Origin: Ceriagrion tenellum
Taxonomy: Eukaryota; Arthropoda; Insecta; Odonata; Coenagrionidae
DNA length: 64,000 nucleotides
Reading direction: 5' to 3'
Assembly (NCBI GenBank): GCA_963169105.1
Contig: OY720632.1
Coordinates: forward strand, 57,383,136-57,447,135
A program made the position numbers and the translations under genes. Of this stretch, positions 11,301-24,900 are shown in pieces; the stretch's first letter is position 1, and each line of letters opens with the position of its first letter. Under the pieces are notes generated by a model that had not been told where the DNA came from, ran no database searches, and saw only the letters and a program-made list of their open reading frames with translations.

Positions 11301-13840
11301 CACCCATATCTTGAAGGAATGGAATGGAATGGAAATCTCGTCGATTTTGTTTTATTTTCAAACATAAAAATGAGTATCAGCTTGCATTTTCTTGGTCTTT
11401 TGCACTTATTTTGACTGTTGATCAGCTGTTTCAATATTTTGTATTGATGAACAAATTACGAACGATTAAATTAAGCTCTCTATCATACCTTTCGAGGTCA
11501 TTTATTAGCACTGTATTTCTTAATTTTAAATGCTCACTACAGATTTGGAAATAAACCTTACCAGAATGAAGTTTAAACTATGCGAATTTAATTATATTAT
11601 GATATCTCACGAAACTATGGAGACTGATGCTGTTTTTTTTCTTCTGTTTTTTCTTACGTCAGAGTTTTGCTTCAATGTAATATTTATTTTAAGTTGTCAA
11701 TATTTTCGAGAAAGTGATACTATAGGACGCATGCTAAATTATCAGCAATCAGCTAGACAGCCCCTGCTAAGCGTTAACATTCAGTCTGTTACGGCGAAGG
11801 TAGAAGAAAGAGACCCTTGCGTGGAGAGCATTGGAGTCTTGAAATCGATGAATGAAAATCTCCCCGTCAAACAATGTAGGACGAAATCATAGAGCCTTAT
11901 CAAGCACATGCTTGCTTGAAACTCATATGTACTGTATTTATAAGTTAATTTGGACTGTATTAATATTAAATCAAAATGCTGGGTCTTTTTACGCTATTCA
12001 TTATGATACTTTAATTTAATAATAGGAAATACTGCTTGATATTTGGTATGAGTAACAGTGTCACAAACTTCAAACTTGATCCTTAACCATAGTGCTGATT
12101 TTTTTCTATACCTTTTAAAATTTAACTTTATTTTATCGATAGTAATCCACCTCAGAATATGCTATGATATTTTTGCTGTTCTCCTTTCATGCAAGCTCAA
12201 GAGAATGCAACTGCTTTTATGCTATAATTAGCTGCGGTAAAAACTTGTATAAAACAGTTTTATTTAAGTGGTCGTCGGCCTGCATCACCTGGGGCAGGAT
12301 ACTCAAGGCCTTTATCTTTTACATCGTTTTAGCCTGCCGCTCTCTTTATCCACTCCGCCCTCGTCCCTCCCGACTTCTCCGTTCTATTCCACCCCACTTG
12401 GCCCAGACACACTCCCAAACGCATTGTCAACTCGCTCGGTGTACCCACGGCCTCTAATTTCCTGGCGAGAGCCAGTGAATGCATGCTCAACTGGTCAGTG
12501 GACGGTGACGCTTCGCATGGCGACGCCCTGCGTTGAATGGGAGTCCACTGTGATTATCGGGCGGTGAATGGAGGCAGGAAGAGATGCACTGGAGAACGGC
12601 GAGAGCTGGAGATGTACGGGGGAACAAAGAGAGTGGGGGTTTAGTGGAGATTAGAGGACTTACTGGGAGAATCACGAGATGCGTCAGAGAGAACGCAGTG
12701 GCTCACCGTGGTGGGAAATGCATCCAAATTAAAGTTTCAGTGGCAAAGGGAGATGAACACATTTTTGGGCAGAGGAATTATCACCATGTCAAAAGTAAGG
12801 AACTTCGTGGGTAGCGGAACGGCGAGAAACAGGCTGCGAAAAGGAGATTCTTCGTTGAACTACGAACTCAGACGAGTTTGTAGCATGAAATTAATCTCTT
12901 CGTCAAAGAAAGGAGCTGAAAATAGCCACTGTGTGTTCATGAAAAGGTTGTTGGCTCGTAAAATGTTGCTATATTGGTTTATGTCTTACGTTACATATTT
13001 TGATTTAGTTTATATCTTTCTGAAATGAAGAAAACAATATTTTCAACCATTTTCGGTACAAAATTTACTCAGTTGGACTCTTATCTTTGTAAATCATGAT
13101 ATCTGTTAACGTTTAAATTTGACTATGTAATATTTAAGTTTTTTGTCAAAGTTAAGCTAACTTAAACCTGAAAAATCAGTAATCACCTTCTTTGTGAACA
13201 ATGGTCCTTCGTTCTCCACTGAAATATTCCGCAGATAAATGAATAAGATTGCAATTGTAAAAAGCGTAGACGGAGGATGGAAAGTATTTCGAAATTATGA
13301 GTGATTTAGGTTTCTTTCTGCAACTAGAATTAATATGAGGGTAGCCTGATATCCTATATACGATCTTAGGGTAAATATTCTTCTCTAAAACTCTGTCTCT
13401 TTTCCTTTTATCATTATGCGCGTAAGTAGTTAGGCTTTTCTATTGATATCTTCGATCTTCCATTTCACTCACTCTTCTAATACACCATTGATTTTTTTCT
13501 CAAACGCTAATAATTTAATCTGATTTACAATTAATTTTCTTGCCTATTATAATTTTAATTATTCTGCTAACCCCAAAGAGACATTAGTAAACCTACCTAA
13601 TACCTACAATTATATATTTTTTGCTGGGAAATTAAAGGTTCTCTACACATTCATGCCGTATCTTTTCTTTTTATACGTATGATTGTCTTATTTAACCATG
13701 TAAATCTTTAACCCTTACTGTAGTAAGTATTCTCCTAAAGGTTTGCTTATGGTTGAGATTTCTTGATAGTAGAGGCATGTTTCCCTCAGTCAGAGATGTG
13801 CTTTAGCTTCACGGTCACTTCTGACTATGCTTTCTTCAAA
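8394..13840. other. Long stretch without recognised features
   Basis: No family motif was found on either strand. There is a short GGAAT microsatellite (about 3.8 units) at 11315-11333. The ORF at 11530-11892 (120 codons) has a protein-like tail (residues after about 70) but no recognisable domain and sits in AT-rich DNA. Overlapping plus and minus ORFs at 12164-12814 follow a CT-rich then purine-rich composition switch. A diverged palindrome lies at about 9318-9415 (aaaaatgcat against atgcattttt). Confidence 0.4.
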
Positions 13841-14069
13841 GTAACAAAAAGGCCTCGTTTTAATATTCTACGGCCGAGTTTCGTCCAATCGTCTCGTAAT
13901 GTCTCAACTAAAGGCCTATGTTTTGTCAAAGGCATTCTTTGAACAAAAATGCCTTTTTTTATTTTGGTGAATTCTCAATTTGGTACTCATGTAACGTTTA
14001 ACAAAAAAGCCCTCATTGTAATATTTTGCAGCCTAGTTTCCCCCAATCGTGTGGTAATTTCTCTCCCAT
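13841..14069. repeat. Diverged direct repeat, about 70-bp units 157 bp apart
   Basis: 13841-13912 and 13998-14069 align at a spacing of 157 bases. Both start with aacaaaaa, pass through a ttctacggcc-like or tttgcagcc-like segment, and share a cccaatcgt-type block followed by ggtaat or cgtaat. The two copies are moderately diverged and lie just upstream of a DNA transposon. They could be two old insertions of one element or a local duplication. Confidence 0.65.
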
Positions 14070-14842
14070 TGGTGTTACCTGTGTTTTCGCACCTTCGATT
14101 TCGAACGCGGCTGAAGCGATTTTGTCTATGTTATGTAAAAATTTTCCTGCATGATCGTATTAGGGATATCAACTGAAAAAAGAAAATTCTACTAATTTGC
14201 ATATTAGGCGGTTCAATGCTATTTTAACAAACAACCCTAGTAACACAAAACCGTTGGCCCTATGTTGGCAAACGGTTTTCATCCACGGTTGGCCAACCGT
14301 ACGGATTGGCACTCTGCCCAACCGTTTGCCAACCAACAATTTCCCAACGATGGGCCAGCAGACAACAATATCATAGACCCAACGATAATTTCATTGGCCC
14401 TTCACTGGGCCAACAAAAAAACAACATCTAGCCTACATTCTTAAAACAAGTTACTTTCAGCAAAAACAATTTCTTTAATGGACTTATGTGATGTACAACT
14501 CCAGATGACATATTTCCCTGAAGAATTGAAAAGAAAGAATGGAACAGGCAGATATAATATAGATCCAAATTTATTATCAATTTGAATGTGGGCTCCATAA
14601 ATTACAAATAATGAAGCTGTTAAAAATTTACATAGAAAGACAACTTGCAATCAAATAAACAATGCAATTGAAATGATTTAATGAAGGCTGATAGTCACTA
14701 CACAAGAAGACAGAAAGACTAATTTCTTTACCACAAAACTGGAATCCATCTTCTGCAGAGCCGATTACAAAACCATGCTAATAAAGCACTCTCATTTGAC
14801 AATAAGGTAATATACTATAAAATATAAAAATTATATATATAT

Positions 14843-15154
<312 letters not shown>

Positions 15155-15223
<69 letters not shown>
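15155..15223. repeat. (AT)n microsatellite, about 34 units
   Basis: The second pure AT array, in the same phase class as the first, following the hairpin island. Confidence 0.98.
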
Positions 15224-15226
<3 letters not shown>

Positions 15227-16146
15227 AAATACTAAATACGTAGACTCATTCTTAAAATTTGGCAAAAGTAAACACTTTTTCTTCAACTTGTCAGAAGTGA
15301 TAGAGTAATTGTGCTTTGACATGACGATGTGAAATAATTAGTTTTACACCTAAAAATGTCACAATTACAAGGTAACAACTCCATCCCTGCCTCAGAAACT
15401 GCGAACAGCGAACGGAAGCAGCTATCACAACGTGCACGTGTCCACGAATCCCGCGGTTGGTTGCTAACGTTGCAATGGTATATCGCGAGAGAGCGCTGAG
15501 GTAGCCCAAATCAAACTTCTTTTTTTTAATGTCTTTTTTTTTGGAAGCGCGAGAAGTTTGAAATTAAGTATTTTATGATGTGATTTCAAAACATTTTAGC
15601 CGTGTGAAAACATAGCTAATTATTCAGAAGTCGGTTTATCATTTGCTAATTGTTGTTTCCTAGGTTGATAGCTATTAATAATTACAAGTTTAGCAACTAT
15701 TTATAATTTATATTGTTTGTGTTAATTATTGAGAAAAATAAAGATGGATCCCATGCATCCTCGTCGCCACTTGTATGTTTATCTCTGCACTCCCTGGCGG
15801 GTTTTTACTTTCATGGCAGGTCCATAAACTACACTAACTTGGGTGGTATCCATGTTCATTTTTTTATACAATTATCACAGCAAATAACATGAATAACAGC
15901 CAAGGAAAACACTAAACACATGACACTAATGGTTGAAAAAAACATATTAAACTGCTGTTACCAGGAAGCTGGCCCAATGTTGGCCCCAAGTTGGTGAAGC
16001 AACGGCTTTCTCACTATAGCTTAGGTAAAAAAATTTTGTTGTCTCTACGTAGGGATTATGTTGGCTCCCCAACCAACTGGCCCCAACGTTTACCCAACGA
16101 TGCCGACCAAAAAACAATGTTGGGCCAACGGTCTTTTTTACTAGGG

Positions 16147-19082
16147 AACCTTATGGCATACGGGATATATTTCATAGTACTTTTACAATGCCACATTTCC
16201 TTTAAAACGTCTAGGTAATTATACATTAAAATTATTATTATTATTCTAGCAGATGAGTACCAAAGACTCGCAACGAGCCAAAGAATGAAAAAACTATTTG
16301 ATTTGAACAAAAAATTTCAGTATGATTTTACCTTAAATTTTTAATACCTCTTCAAAACTTATTGGTGGTTTAATCCGTATTCGCTTTAATTAAGGTACAA
16401 ATGTTAAACTTAACTCCTGTAACATTTAAACTTCTGCGTTTTATTAAACCTTAATTTGAATCCTTCCTAGATTTTTTTGACTCACTTGACAAAATAATTA
16501 AAATGTCTGCTTAAGTCATTTAAACTACATACGACTATCACTTGAATGTTTGCCTTTAGTCTCCTGCCAAACACAACTCTCTTTGTTCTAGCTTCTAATT
16601 TTTACGGGGCAATATGTTCGCTTGAGTCCCAATCAGCCCCATTTTCGTCCCTAATTTGTCCTTTTTGCCTCTTCTTTTTATCTCCCTTCCCTCCAAATCT
16701 TTCCTCTCCATCCACGGCCGTCAACCGTCCGTCTCTCTCAGTTCGATCTACTCTTCGGGCCACGCCCCCTATTCCACTCACCTCCCAATTCACCATCCTC
16801 TCCATTCTTTTCTCCCTCCTTCGCTTCAACCCTTCTCTATGGCTCCCTTGATCGCCTATTCCCCTCCAGCTCTATAGATTTAAATCGTAGTTTCTAGTGT
16901 AATTTCTTATGGTAGTAGACCTCACGATAGAAGAGAATTAATCGGTTTTGCAGATGCCAAAAAATTTAAAAACTTTTGTACGAGTGTAGTAGACCCCGTT
17001 CTTTCATCCAGATATTTATTTAAAAATTATTTAGTAGCTCGATTTACTTGTGTTTTTCCTTGGGCTAAGTATATGAAATCAATTGGCGATTTTCTTTGTT
17101 CTTACGAATCATGTAGTAATACGTAGTCGAATATTCCTCCAACTATTAATTTTTGTGGTAATAACTCTCTGTATATTACCTATACATCTCTGTTAAGGAG
17201 AGAATCTATTTTTAGTATATACTATCGTTTTTTATCTTAATTTCTGTATATCTTAAGTTATGTTTGTGCCATGGTTGAGATTTCTTGGCAACACTTCTTT
17301 CTTCTTTCGCAACTCAACTATAATAATATAGGTTTCCAACCGAATCGTTTTTTTATGTTTGAAAACAGCTTGACTCACGCATTACATTCTCCGTAATCTG
17401 TTAATTTCAGTATAAGAATGGGGTCTTTTATAATTTGAAAATTTCTCGTTTTCAGTTTACGGAGAAAACGACGTCACCTCACATGAGCTTATGGGTTGTT
17501 GGAAAATCAGCGGAAAGTTATTCACTCGTGGAAAAGTAAACAAAAAGCGAGGTCCTTTGTGCGGGAAATATGTGGTTGTTTATTTAAATATCAAAGATAA
17601 TTTAAATTGTGTGCATTTTACTTTAAGTTCTGACATTTCATCTATTGTGTTTACTTTACTTAAGCGGTGTTTTGACTGTTTTTCCATAACTGAGCTAGGC
17701 AAATGGACTGTGATGTATAGTGCTAGGGATATATATCTGAACAGGAGTAACCATACTTAGACAATTACGACCATGGGTAACTTTGTACCCTCTTGTAAAT
17801 GTCTTGTTTTTTGTAACCTATTGAAAATGACACTATTGCGTTGAAACAGCTCGAGGACAATAAACCGTGTGGAAAATTACTAACAATAAGTTATTTTATT
17901 CAAACTACTAGCATGGGTGCAAAATTTGTAGCATACAGACTTTCTGACTCCGACATTTGAACTGCGGCGCGGATTTGTTATCAAATGGCTTCTAACCTTG
18001 TGTACGAGGCAAATGTGATTCTAGAGTCAAATCAACGAGTGAAGTGCCCTATCTGTTAGGCGATCCAAATTTTAAAGATACACCCTATCACATTTCATAG
18101 GTTTAAATGATGCACTAATCATCTAGGTCGTTTCTTTTGTCGATCGTTACTTATCTAATACTAGCGAAAGGTACCCGTTGAAATTTAGCTGAGGTAATGC
18201 ATTAAATAAACTTAAATAAATTTCTATTTATTCCGCTGAACTCATCTTCCTTCTTAACTGGTGTTTCGTGGAGACGAAGAGGATAAGATTTCTGGAAGAA
18301 ACATGATTTTTAACATTCGGAAACCTGCTGATGGGAAATTAGATAAAAAAATGACGAAGTAGCTCTATAAATATTCATAATAATCAGGGTATTTATTTTT
18401 CACTGGATAGACACAGGAAGAGACTTCACAATTACAGTCTCATTCACTCTGTTCTGGGACCCATGGTTAATAAGGGTCACACCCTCGTATGTGAGCGGTC
18501 AAGGAACCAATCATCATTCACCAAGAATAATCCACAAGTCTCTTCTACTGTGTTTGGGATCAAAACTTTGCCTTACCATTGCTCCCAGGTAAGCTAGAAA
18601 TCGAAAATTTGGCGTCTAGGAAATAGAAGCCACGTTCTTTGCCTACTTAGTTAATTACAATGTATGGGCTTTAATTTATTTTTGAAGTCGTCAGCTTTAA
18701 AAGCGTGGACCCTTGCAGGCCTAAAATCAAACCCGAAGTCCCCATTCACGCATGAAAAATCCTTAGTTACCAAGTAAAGGAGCCATTGTTGAAATTGGAG
18801 AATAATGTGTTATTTTGGTGTTCAAACTGCAATTGTCAAGTGGAATATAATCGTAGATGATAATCGGTTGAAAGAACAAGAAGCTTCATTCTTTTTCCAC
18901 ATAACTGCGAAAATTACAACCGAATACCTCAAGTAAAAGTTATTTAACGTAGCAAATAAAGAAGCCTCTGCATGTATTCCTATGATTATTTAATGATATA
19001 ACCATTTTGGGGCCCTAAAAGGCCCTAAAGGCCATTATTATATAGCCTATGTGTGAATCAGATACATCAGCTTTTTCCTGCC
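16147..19082. other. Non-coding; pyrimidine-rich block at about 16640-16870
   Basis: No gene recognised. Opposite-strand ORFs at 16546-16877 all follow a CT-rich tract. The ORF 17491-17760 (89 codons) has no known motif. The phrase atggttgagatttcttg occurs near 17272 and near 13750, hinting at two relics of one dispersed repeat. Confidence 0.4.
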
Positions 19083-19168
19083 AAAGTTTGTTTCAATCGG
19101 TTCCGTGGTTTTTGAGTGATTGAGTAACAGACAGACAGACGACACCAGATTTTTATATATTAGTAAGA
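19083..19168 (+). mobile_element. LINE/SINE 3' tail fragment (RTE-type signature)
   Basis: The segment runs caatcggttccgtggttttt, gagtgattgagtaacagaca, a short (acag)n, then ttttatatattagtaaga. This order (tcggttc..tggttttt.gagtgat, nucleotide-poor acaga run, tttatatattagtaaga terminus) is the conserved 3' end of insect RTE-like LINEs and the SINEs that use them. The fragment is 5'-truncated, and no clear target duplication was found. Confidence 0.6.
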
Positions 19169-21798
19169 TGATTTCTTCCAAGATCTATCGTTTATATGTA
19201 CCAGAAATGAAGCCTGTGCAATATATATGAACTAATTTCGTGATAAATTAATTAATTTCATGTTTTCGTTTCATCTGGTTTTCAGTCTTTGTTTTTACAT
19301 TTCCGTTTCTCACGATACTCATCAGTAAGATATTTGAACTAAAACAGAACTTTCATTAGCATGTATGCAGACACGTTGCATGTGGTTGTAATTAGTAGAC
19401 GAGAAGACTTAGGTTAAACCATTCGGCTCTCGTGCAAGCATAGTGTATGCCTGAGAACCACTCATGGAGAAAATTAATGGAACGTTATAAGGATAATGTG
19501 CCTCGATGAGAATCAAATACGCATGCTAGTTTAAATGGGATATGAAACGGAATTGCGAGTTCGACACAAAGGAATATTTTGATATACTAAGTGGAATGGA
19601 GGGGTGTGGCCAATCATGTCTTAAGATTGAGTGACTATATATGAAGATCCTGTGGATCCTATGACGGTGGAATAGGCTGAATAGGCCGAGGAGGAAATTT
19701 ACGAAAGGTGGGCGCAAACGCAAAATTAGGTAGCCTCTGAGCACACAATCCATCCCTAGGCCCGCCACTTGGGTTAGAATGATAGAAACTTTCGGGTCGG
19801 GGGGCGTTCTACATTTAGTACCACATCAAAATCTCTATAAAACCCTGATAGTTGTCAAGGAGGCGTGTGGTAGGCGCTGCTAGGACAAGAGCCATTTTTA
19901 ACGAAGAAATAGGTAATAGGGAGGGAACCTAGGTGAATTGTATGTTCACGCTGTGTGACGGAGTCACGCTTAGTCTTTGCCAGAGGTTCTGAAGTTGTGT
20001 GGAAAAAAGATTTTTTAATTGTAAATTCGACAGAAAATCTCTTATTTTATCACCTTTTATAGGTCTAGATATATAGCTTAGGTTCAAATGAATACACTTC
20101 ATGTCGTATTGAAACACGCCTCATCTGATTTTTTCAAGGAAAGCATGCGTATGTTATTGAGAAGGTAGGAAATAATAGTCCAACATGAGGAGCTCGGTGG
20201 ACACCAGACCAAAGAAATGAAGTGGGAGTGTGAGGAGAAAGAGCCAATAAAGGAAACGGAGGAAATGTTGGGGAGGGTGCGAAATGAGAGAACCGTGACG
20301 AACGCTCTCGCTCGTCAGAGAACGAACACCACGCAGCGATAATGAGATGCGGTTGGTATTTGCGAAGCGAAGGATTGCCCCGAGTTCGTGGGTTGCATAC
20401 GTTTGGAATATGTAAGGAAGAACATTTTCTCTTTTTTGGCTGCAGCGCGCGGGAGTGACGTTCAGAAACCAGCCAGCTATTCATTTCTCCCGTCTCACAA
20501 CTCATAACCGCACAGCGACCTCTCATCTGCCTCACTCACCCTGTTCCTGCACATCTCATTCTTTCTCTATCTTACCACTTTCTCGGTCCTAAAAGTTGGA
20601 ATTCCTGAGCGAAATGAGAACGGGTTGACGCTACCTCTCCAGTCAAAAAATTTTCCTTGCGTGAAAAGCTATTCTTTCCATGTTGCATGGCTCAAATGGG
20701 TTGCCGTTGATTTCTCAAAAAGATTCCGCCTCCGAGACTTACTCCCTCCGTTGAAAATATGGACTTACTTCCGAGTTGTATTCCGAGCACAAATGTAAAA
20801 TTTTCCATGAGTGTTTATACCTAATTTATCTCCGATAATATTGCCGTAGAAAATTTATTTTCACCTTCAGTTATTTTGCTCTAATGTTCTGTTCGTATGG
20901 CAGAAACATTTTTGAGTACATAAAATGAATTTTCAATCTAAGGCATTCTCATCGATATTTCCGCAGCAAATTCGATACTCATTACACTATTTCTTCTTTT
21001 GATATCCCAACTCTATCGTTGTTTTTCACGAAACAGATTCTCCTCCTATCCTGAAGAGATTTTAGGTCGAAGATGTATGCGCTGCCTTTTAGCCAGATAG
21101 ATATATAGACATAGGAGAACTTGTTGCGGCTGCAAAACTGGCAAGGATGGAGAGAGAACCATTGTTGACCAAAACAATGTCACGGTTGGAATCACGAAAT
21201 AATTAATGGGGTGTTTTTTCAGATAATGGTATCCTTTAAAAGGAGGCTATAATTTTTTTCTGCTCGTCTAATCTTACAGTATTTAATTGACCGGGACTTA
21301 TGGCACTACATTTTTCTCGGCATGAGGGATAAGGTCCATACTTTATTAGATTCGAAAAGAAATGCATGGTAGATTGTTAAAAACAACAATAAAATTTCTG
21401 TATTAGTAGCAATGACAGACTTTGTCAAATCTTTTGTAGAATTTCAATAAAATCCCATAAGTATATGGCCTATGTAGTCGTGTCCATCGAACGAAAGACA
21501 GTATCCAATATTTTTTATAAGTCGATAAATTTCCTTTCATATCAAGTCTGAAAACTTATTTTCAGCGATAGGAAGTTGATGTTTTAAAGTTCATGTATTT
21601 AGTCTTTCGGATAATTATTTAAAACATCAAGGGCCAAGAATTAATTTACTTGAAGCGTTATTTCTGTATATTTTCCCTCTTGGAATTCTTGACACCCCTT
21701 CGTAGAGTTACTATCTCCAAGTGATGAATATTTCACTTCTTTGTATTTAAATACTCATCAGTCACGTAAAAGTAATTTAACGTACCCTTGCTTCTAAT
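19169..21798. other. Unannotated stretch; ORF-bearing but unrecognised
   Basis: The minus-strand ORF 20134-20535 (133 codons) is Ser/Pro/Arg-rich over a purine-rich block (about 20170-20290) and has no recognised domain. No repeats or RNA genes seen. Confidence 0.4.
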
Positions 21799-21927
21799 GA
21801 AGTCTTCTCGGGTTCCAAGCCCGCAAAGGAAGGCTATTTTGCCTTGGTTTCGATGGCAGAGAAAGACATCGAAACGTTGGCAGCAATGGCCTTCCTGACC
21901 CGGCTGGAAACCCGAGAATACATCTTC
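21799..21927. repeat. Foldback element A, ~57-bp arms, 11-base loop
   Basis: The left arm from 21799 (gaagtcttctcgggttcc) pairs with the right arm ending at 21927 (reverse complement gaagatgtattctcgggttt), continuing through aggaaggc and a tttcgatg stem to a loop at 21856-21866. The interior carries cgaaacgttggcag. The same outer sequence (tcttctcgggt) and interior (gaaac.ttggcag) occur at 32676-32794, so this is a dispersed family. It contains no protein-coding capacity. Confidence 0.85.
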
Positions 21928-24900
21928 AGCCATATTCGCCGTGAAACAACCAAGTCCTTTATCCTTCCTTCTCCTTATCTGTTACAAATTTTCTTCTTTA
22001 AATTCAATTTTCAAAGTTTGGATTTCCTCTGGATTTTCTCCTGCCATTTAATAAATTCTAATGGTCATTAGCTATATTTTCGCGGAAGTCACTTATCTGT
22101 CTTTAGGTTGTTTTAAAGAAAGATCCTGTAAATATTGCGGCTCTCTACAAATGCTTCTTTAAAGATAATTCGTGTTACTCGTAGTCTTTTTCTGTTATTA
22201 TCTAAAATTGCTATAGGATTGGAAACATTTTTACCAAGAAATCATGCTAGAATATAGTGCATTAACGAAAACTGCAGATGTTATGCGTAAAATTAATTAT
22301 TTAAGTTCTGATTTTTGACTACTTATACTCTATTTTAATAGTAATAGTATTTTCTTCATTTTTGTTTCATGCAATGAATGTGGAAAAAAATAGTTAAACT
22401 TTGTCAGTTGCATAAAATAGGGAAAAGAAAGAAGAACAATGTTAGAGGTCCCGACGGGAATATAGGGAAGATACTGGATATTTCTTTTCATGAAAAATCC
22501 CATTAAATTGCCAAAAAAAATAAGAAACAAAAAAGGGCCAGCAACGAATTTGCTCCTCAGTTTCCAGTTAACTTCTTTTAATCACTTCAGGAAGGGTCTC
22601 ATTCTTCAACTCTGCCACGCCCTTCTCTCGTTCTTCCTCATTTTCTTTCTCATTTTCTCCCTGCCCCTCTAACTTGTCAACTCCTTCCATGGTTCTCATT
22701 CTCCTCTCTCAAATGCTGCGCGAAATTTCTCTTGTCCCGCTCTTATTGTTGTTTTTTCCTCAAGCTCTCCATAATCAGCCCCACTTCGTCATCCATTTCG
22801 GAGACTAAATAGGGAATAGTGGAAACCCTATCTCTGCAAGGAAGGAGAATATTAAAACTCAAGTCCTTTCTTCGAATTTTTCCTGCTCCTTCACCATTGC
22901 TTCAATCTTCATTCGCGCACTTTCCATCACGCTCCACTAAATTCCACCCCACGATAATAGTACATTTTCTTCTTAATTAGAACTCCTAACCGTGTCCATC
23001 AGGTTTTATACGAATTATTTTGACATGCCCTCTACCCTGTGTTAATTTAATTTTTTCATGATACTGTCTAGAGTTACACCCTTGTCCATAATAAGTCATC
23101 TTCCTTGTCGTGTAACGATGTGAAAAGTTCAGCTATTACAATATAGGCAATTTCTTATCTTATTTCGTTTTTCTATGTTCTTATTTCGTTAGACAATTTT
23201 AGAGAAATATTGTCTTAGAATCCTCTCCCGTGCTATGAGCTTCGCGTATAGAATGCAAGCCATTAAATTGCTCTTTTACGTGAGCATTCAAATTGAAGAA
23301 AAAAAATTTAATTTTATGATACTATATTTTAACGTGGATTTACTCACATGAAGATGAAAAAAGGGTGATAAGTATTTGAGTTTGATGTTTAAATATTAAA
23401 GATTGATGACATCGGTTTGAATTACATGACGTGCTACAGTTTTTTTTTGTTTTACCATTATAAATATGTGTGTATATATCAGAACTTTTCACTCAATGGT
23501 TCTTCTTTTTTTATATGATTTCTTTCTTGCGCAGTACAGTAATCTTGATTTCTCACAGAAATAATGTAATTAAACACAATTCTATCACGCATACTCTCTA
23601 TACTTGTAGTGACTTCTTACAAAAATCTTTTTCTTTCACATTTCAGCACTCTTTGCTCCTTCCAAGAGAATTTATGTATCAAACCCGTACATGCCGCGGG
23701 TTATTTTCAGAGATTTCACAATTCTAGCTATTGCGAGCCTTGCCATTTAGAGTTGACGATTCCACGTCTGTTCCTTTGGCGCTACAGCTCCTGAAGAGTC
23801 CGAGCCTCCAGAATTATTCACGTCCATTCCTCTCTGCTCTCAGCCTTCGTCCGTAACTGTTCTCACTCCCTCCAACCTCTGCAGATCATCCTCCAGATCA
23901 CCCAGTCATCTTTTTTGGGCCGTCCTTGCCTCCCTTTGGTTGCCAGTTATCCATTAAAAACTTCATTCGAGATCGTTGTTTCAGACATTCTTTGGAGATA
24001 TCCTCCCCATCTGATCCTTTCTCTTTTTATATTATTCATTACAACCTCTCCAACGCTTCGTTGTACATACTCTATAAATTTTGCATCTGAAGAAGGGATA
24101 TTAGTTATCTTTTTTCCGAGGCATGAAGATGGATTACATATTCCTTGATTCCCTCCACCCTCTTCATTTCCCAATGAGTGTCTATTCTCGTAGACGGAAG
24201 ATGCTCATCATCAATCTTCGGATTTTCATTCATTAATTTTTCGTACAGTGCGAACACAAGAAGTTTTCACGCCTGCATTCATTTTCGTTCAATCTGGAAA
24301 ATAATACTTTCAATAATATAATTCAAAAGCACGTGTGGTACATTCAGTACGCTTTAGTTTATCGTTGCAATTCCTCCCATCGTATTTATTTCTAACCCAT
24401 AGTATACAGTTTCTTGAATCCCTCCTATATTCGTTTGGATATTCTTCTTGTTTGCATTTTTTTCGTGTAAAAGCACCTAAATGGATTCATATTTTGGCCC
24501 ATTGTCAGTACATTCTCTAAACTGCTTTATCATTCAGCATTAAGTCAGTCAGTGGCCATTTGATTGTTAATATACTAACGATTTCTTGACTTTTGTGTCT
24601 CCCATTAGAATTCCGTTCCCGTTCCTTTCCTTTCCCTAAAAGATAATTGTAAACATATCATAAAAGAAAGGGTAGTGATGCTAAATTATTTTTCTTCATA
24701 TTAGGAAACAAATTACGCCACAATTTTTTTCCTAATACAGGGAAACAAATATCATTACATGCCTTTGCAGCCAAATTTTTACAGTATTTGGATAAAACAG
24801 AAAAGTATTTTCTTTTGGAAAGTCCACGAATAAAAAAGGTGATCGAAAACCTCATTTTACCCATGGTCACAGGCACAGAATCCTGTTATCAATGCAGTTA

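Noticed and set aside
11530..11892. Possible small secreted or membrane protein gene
   Set aside because: A hydrophobic segment and open frame exist, but no recognised domain, no splice or start context, and AT-rich surroundings make chance likely.
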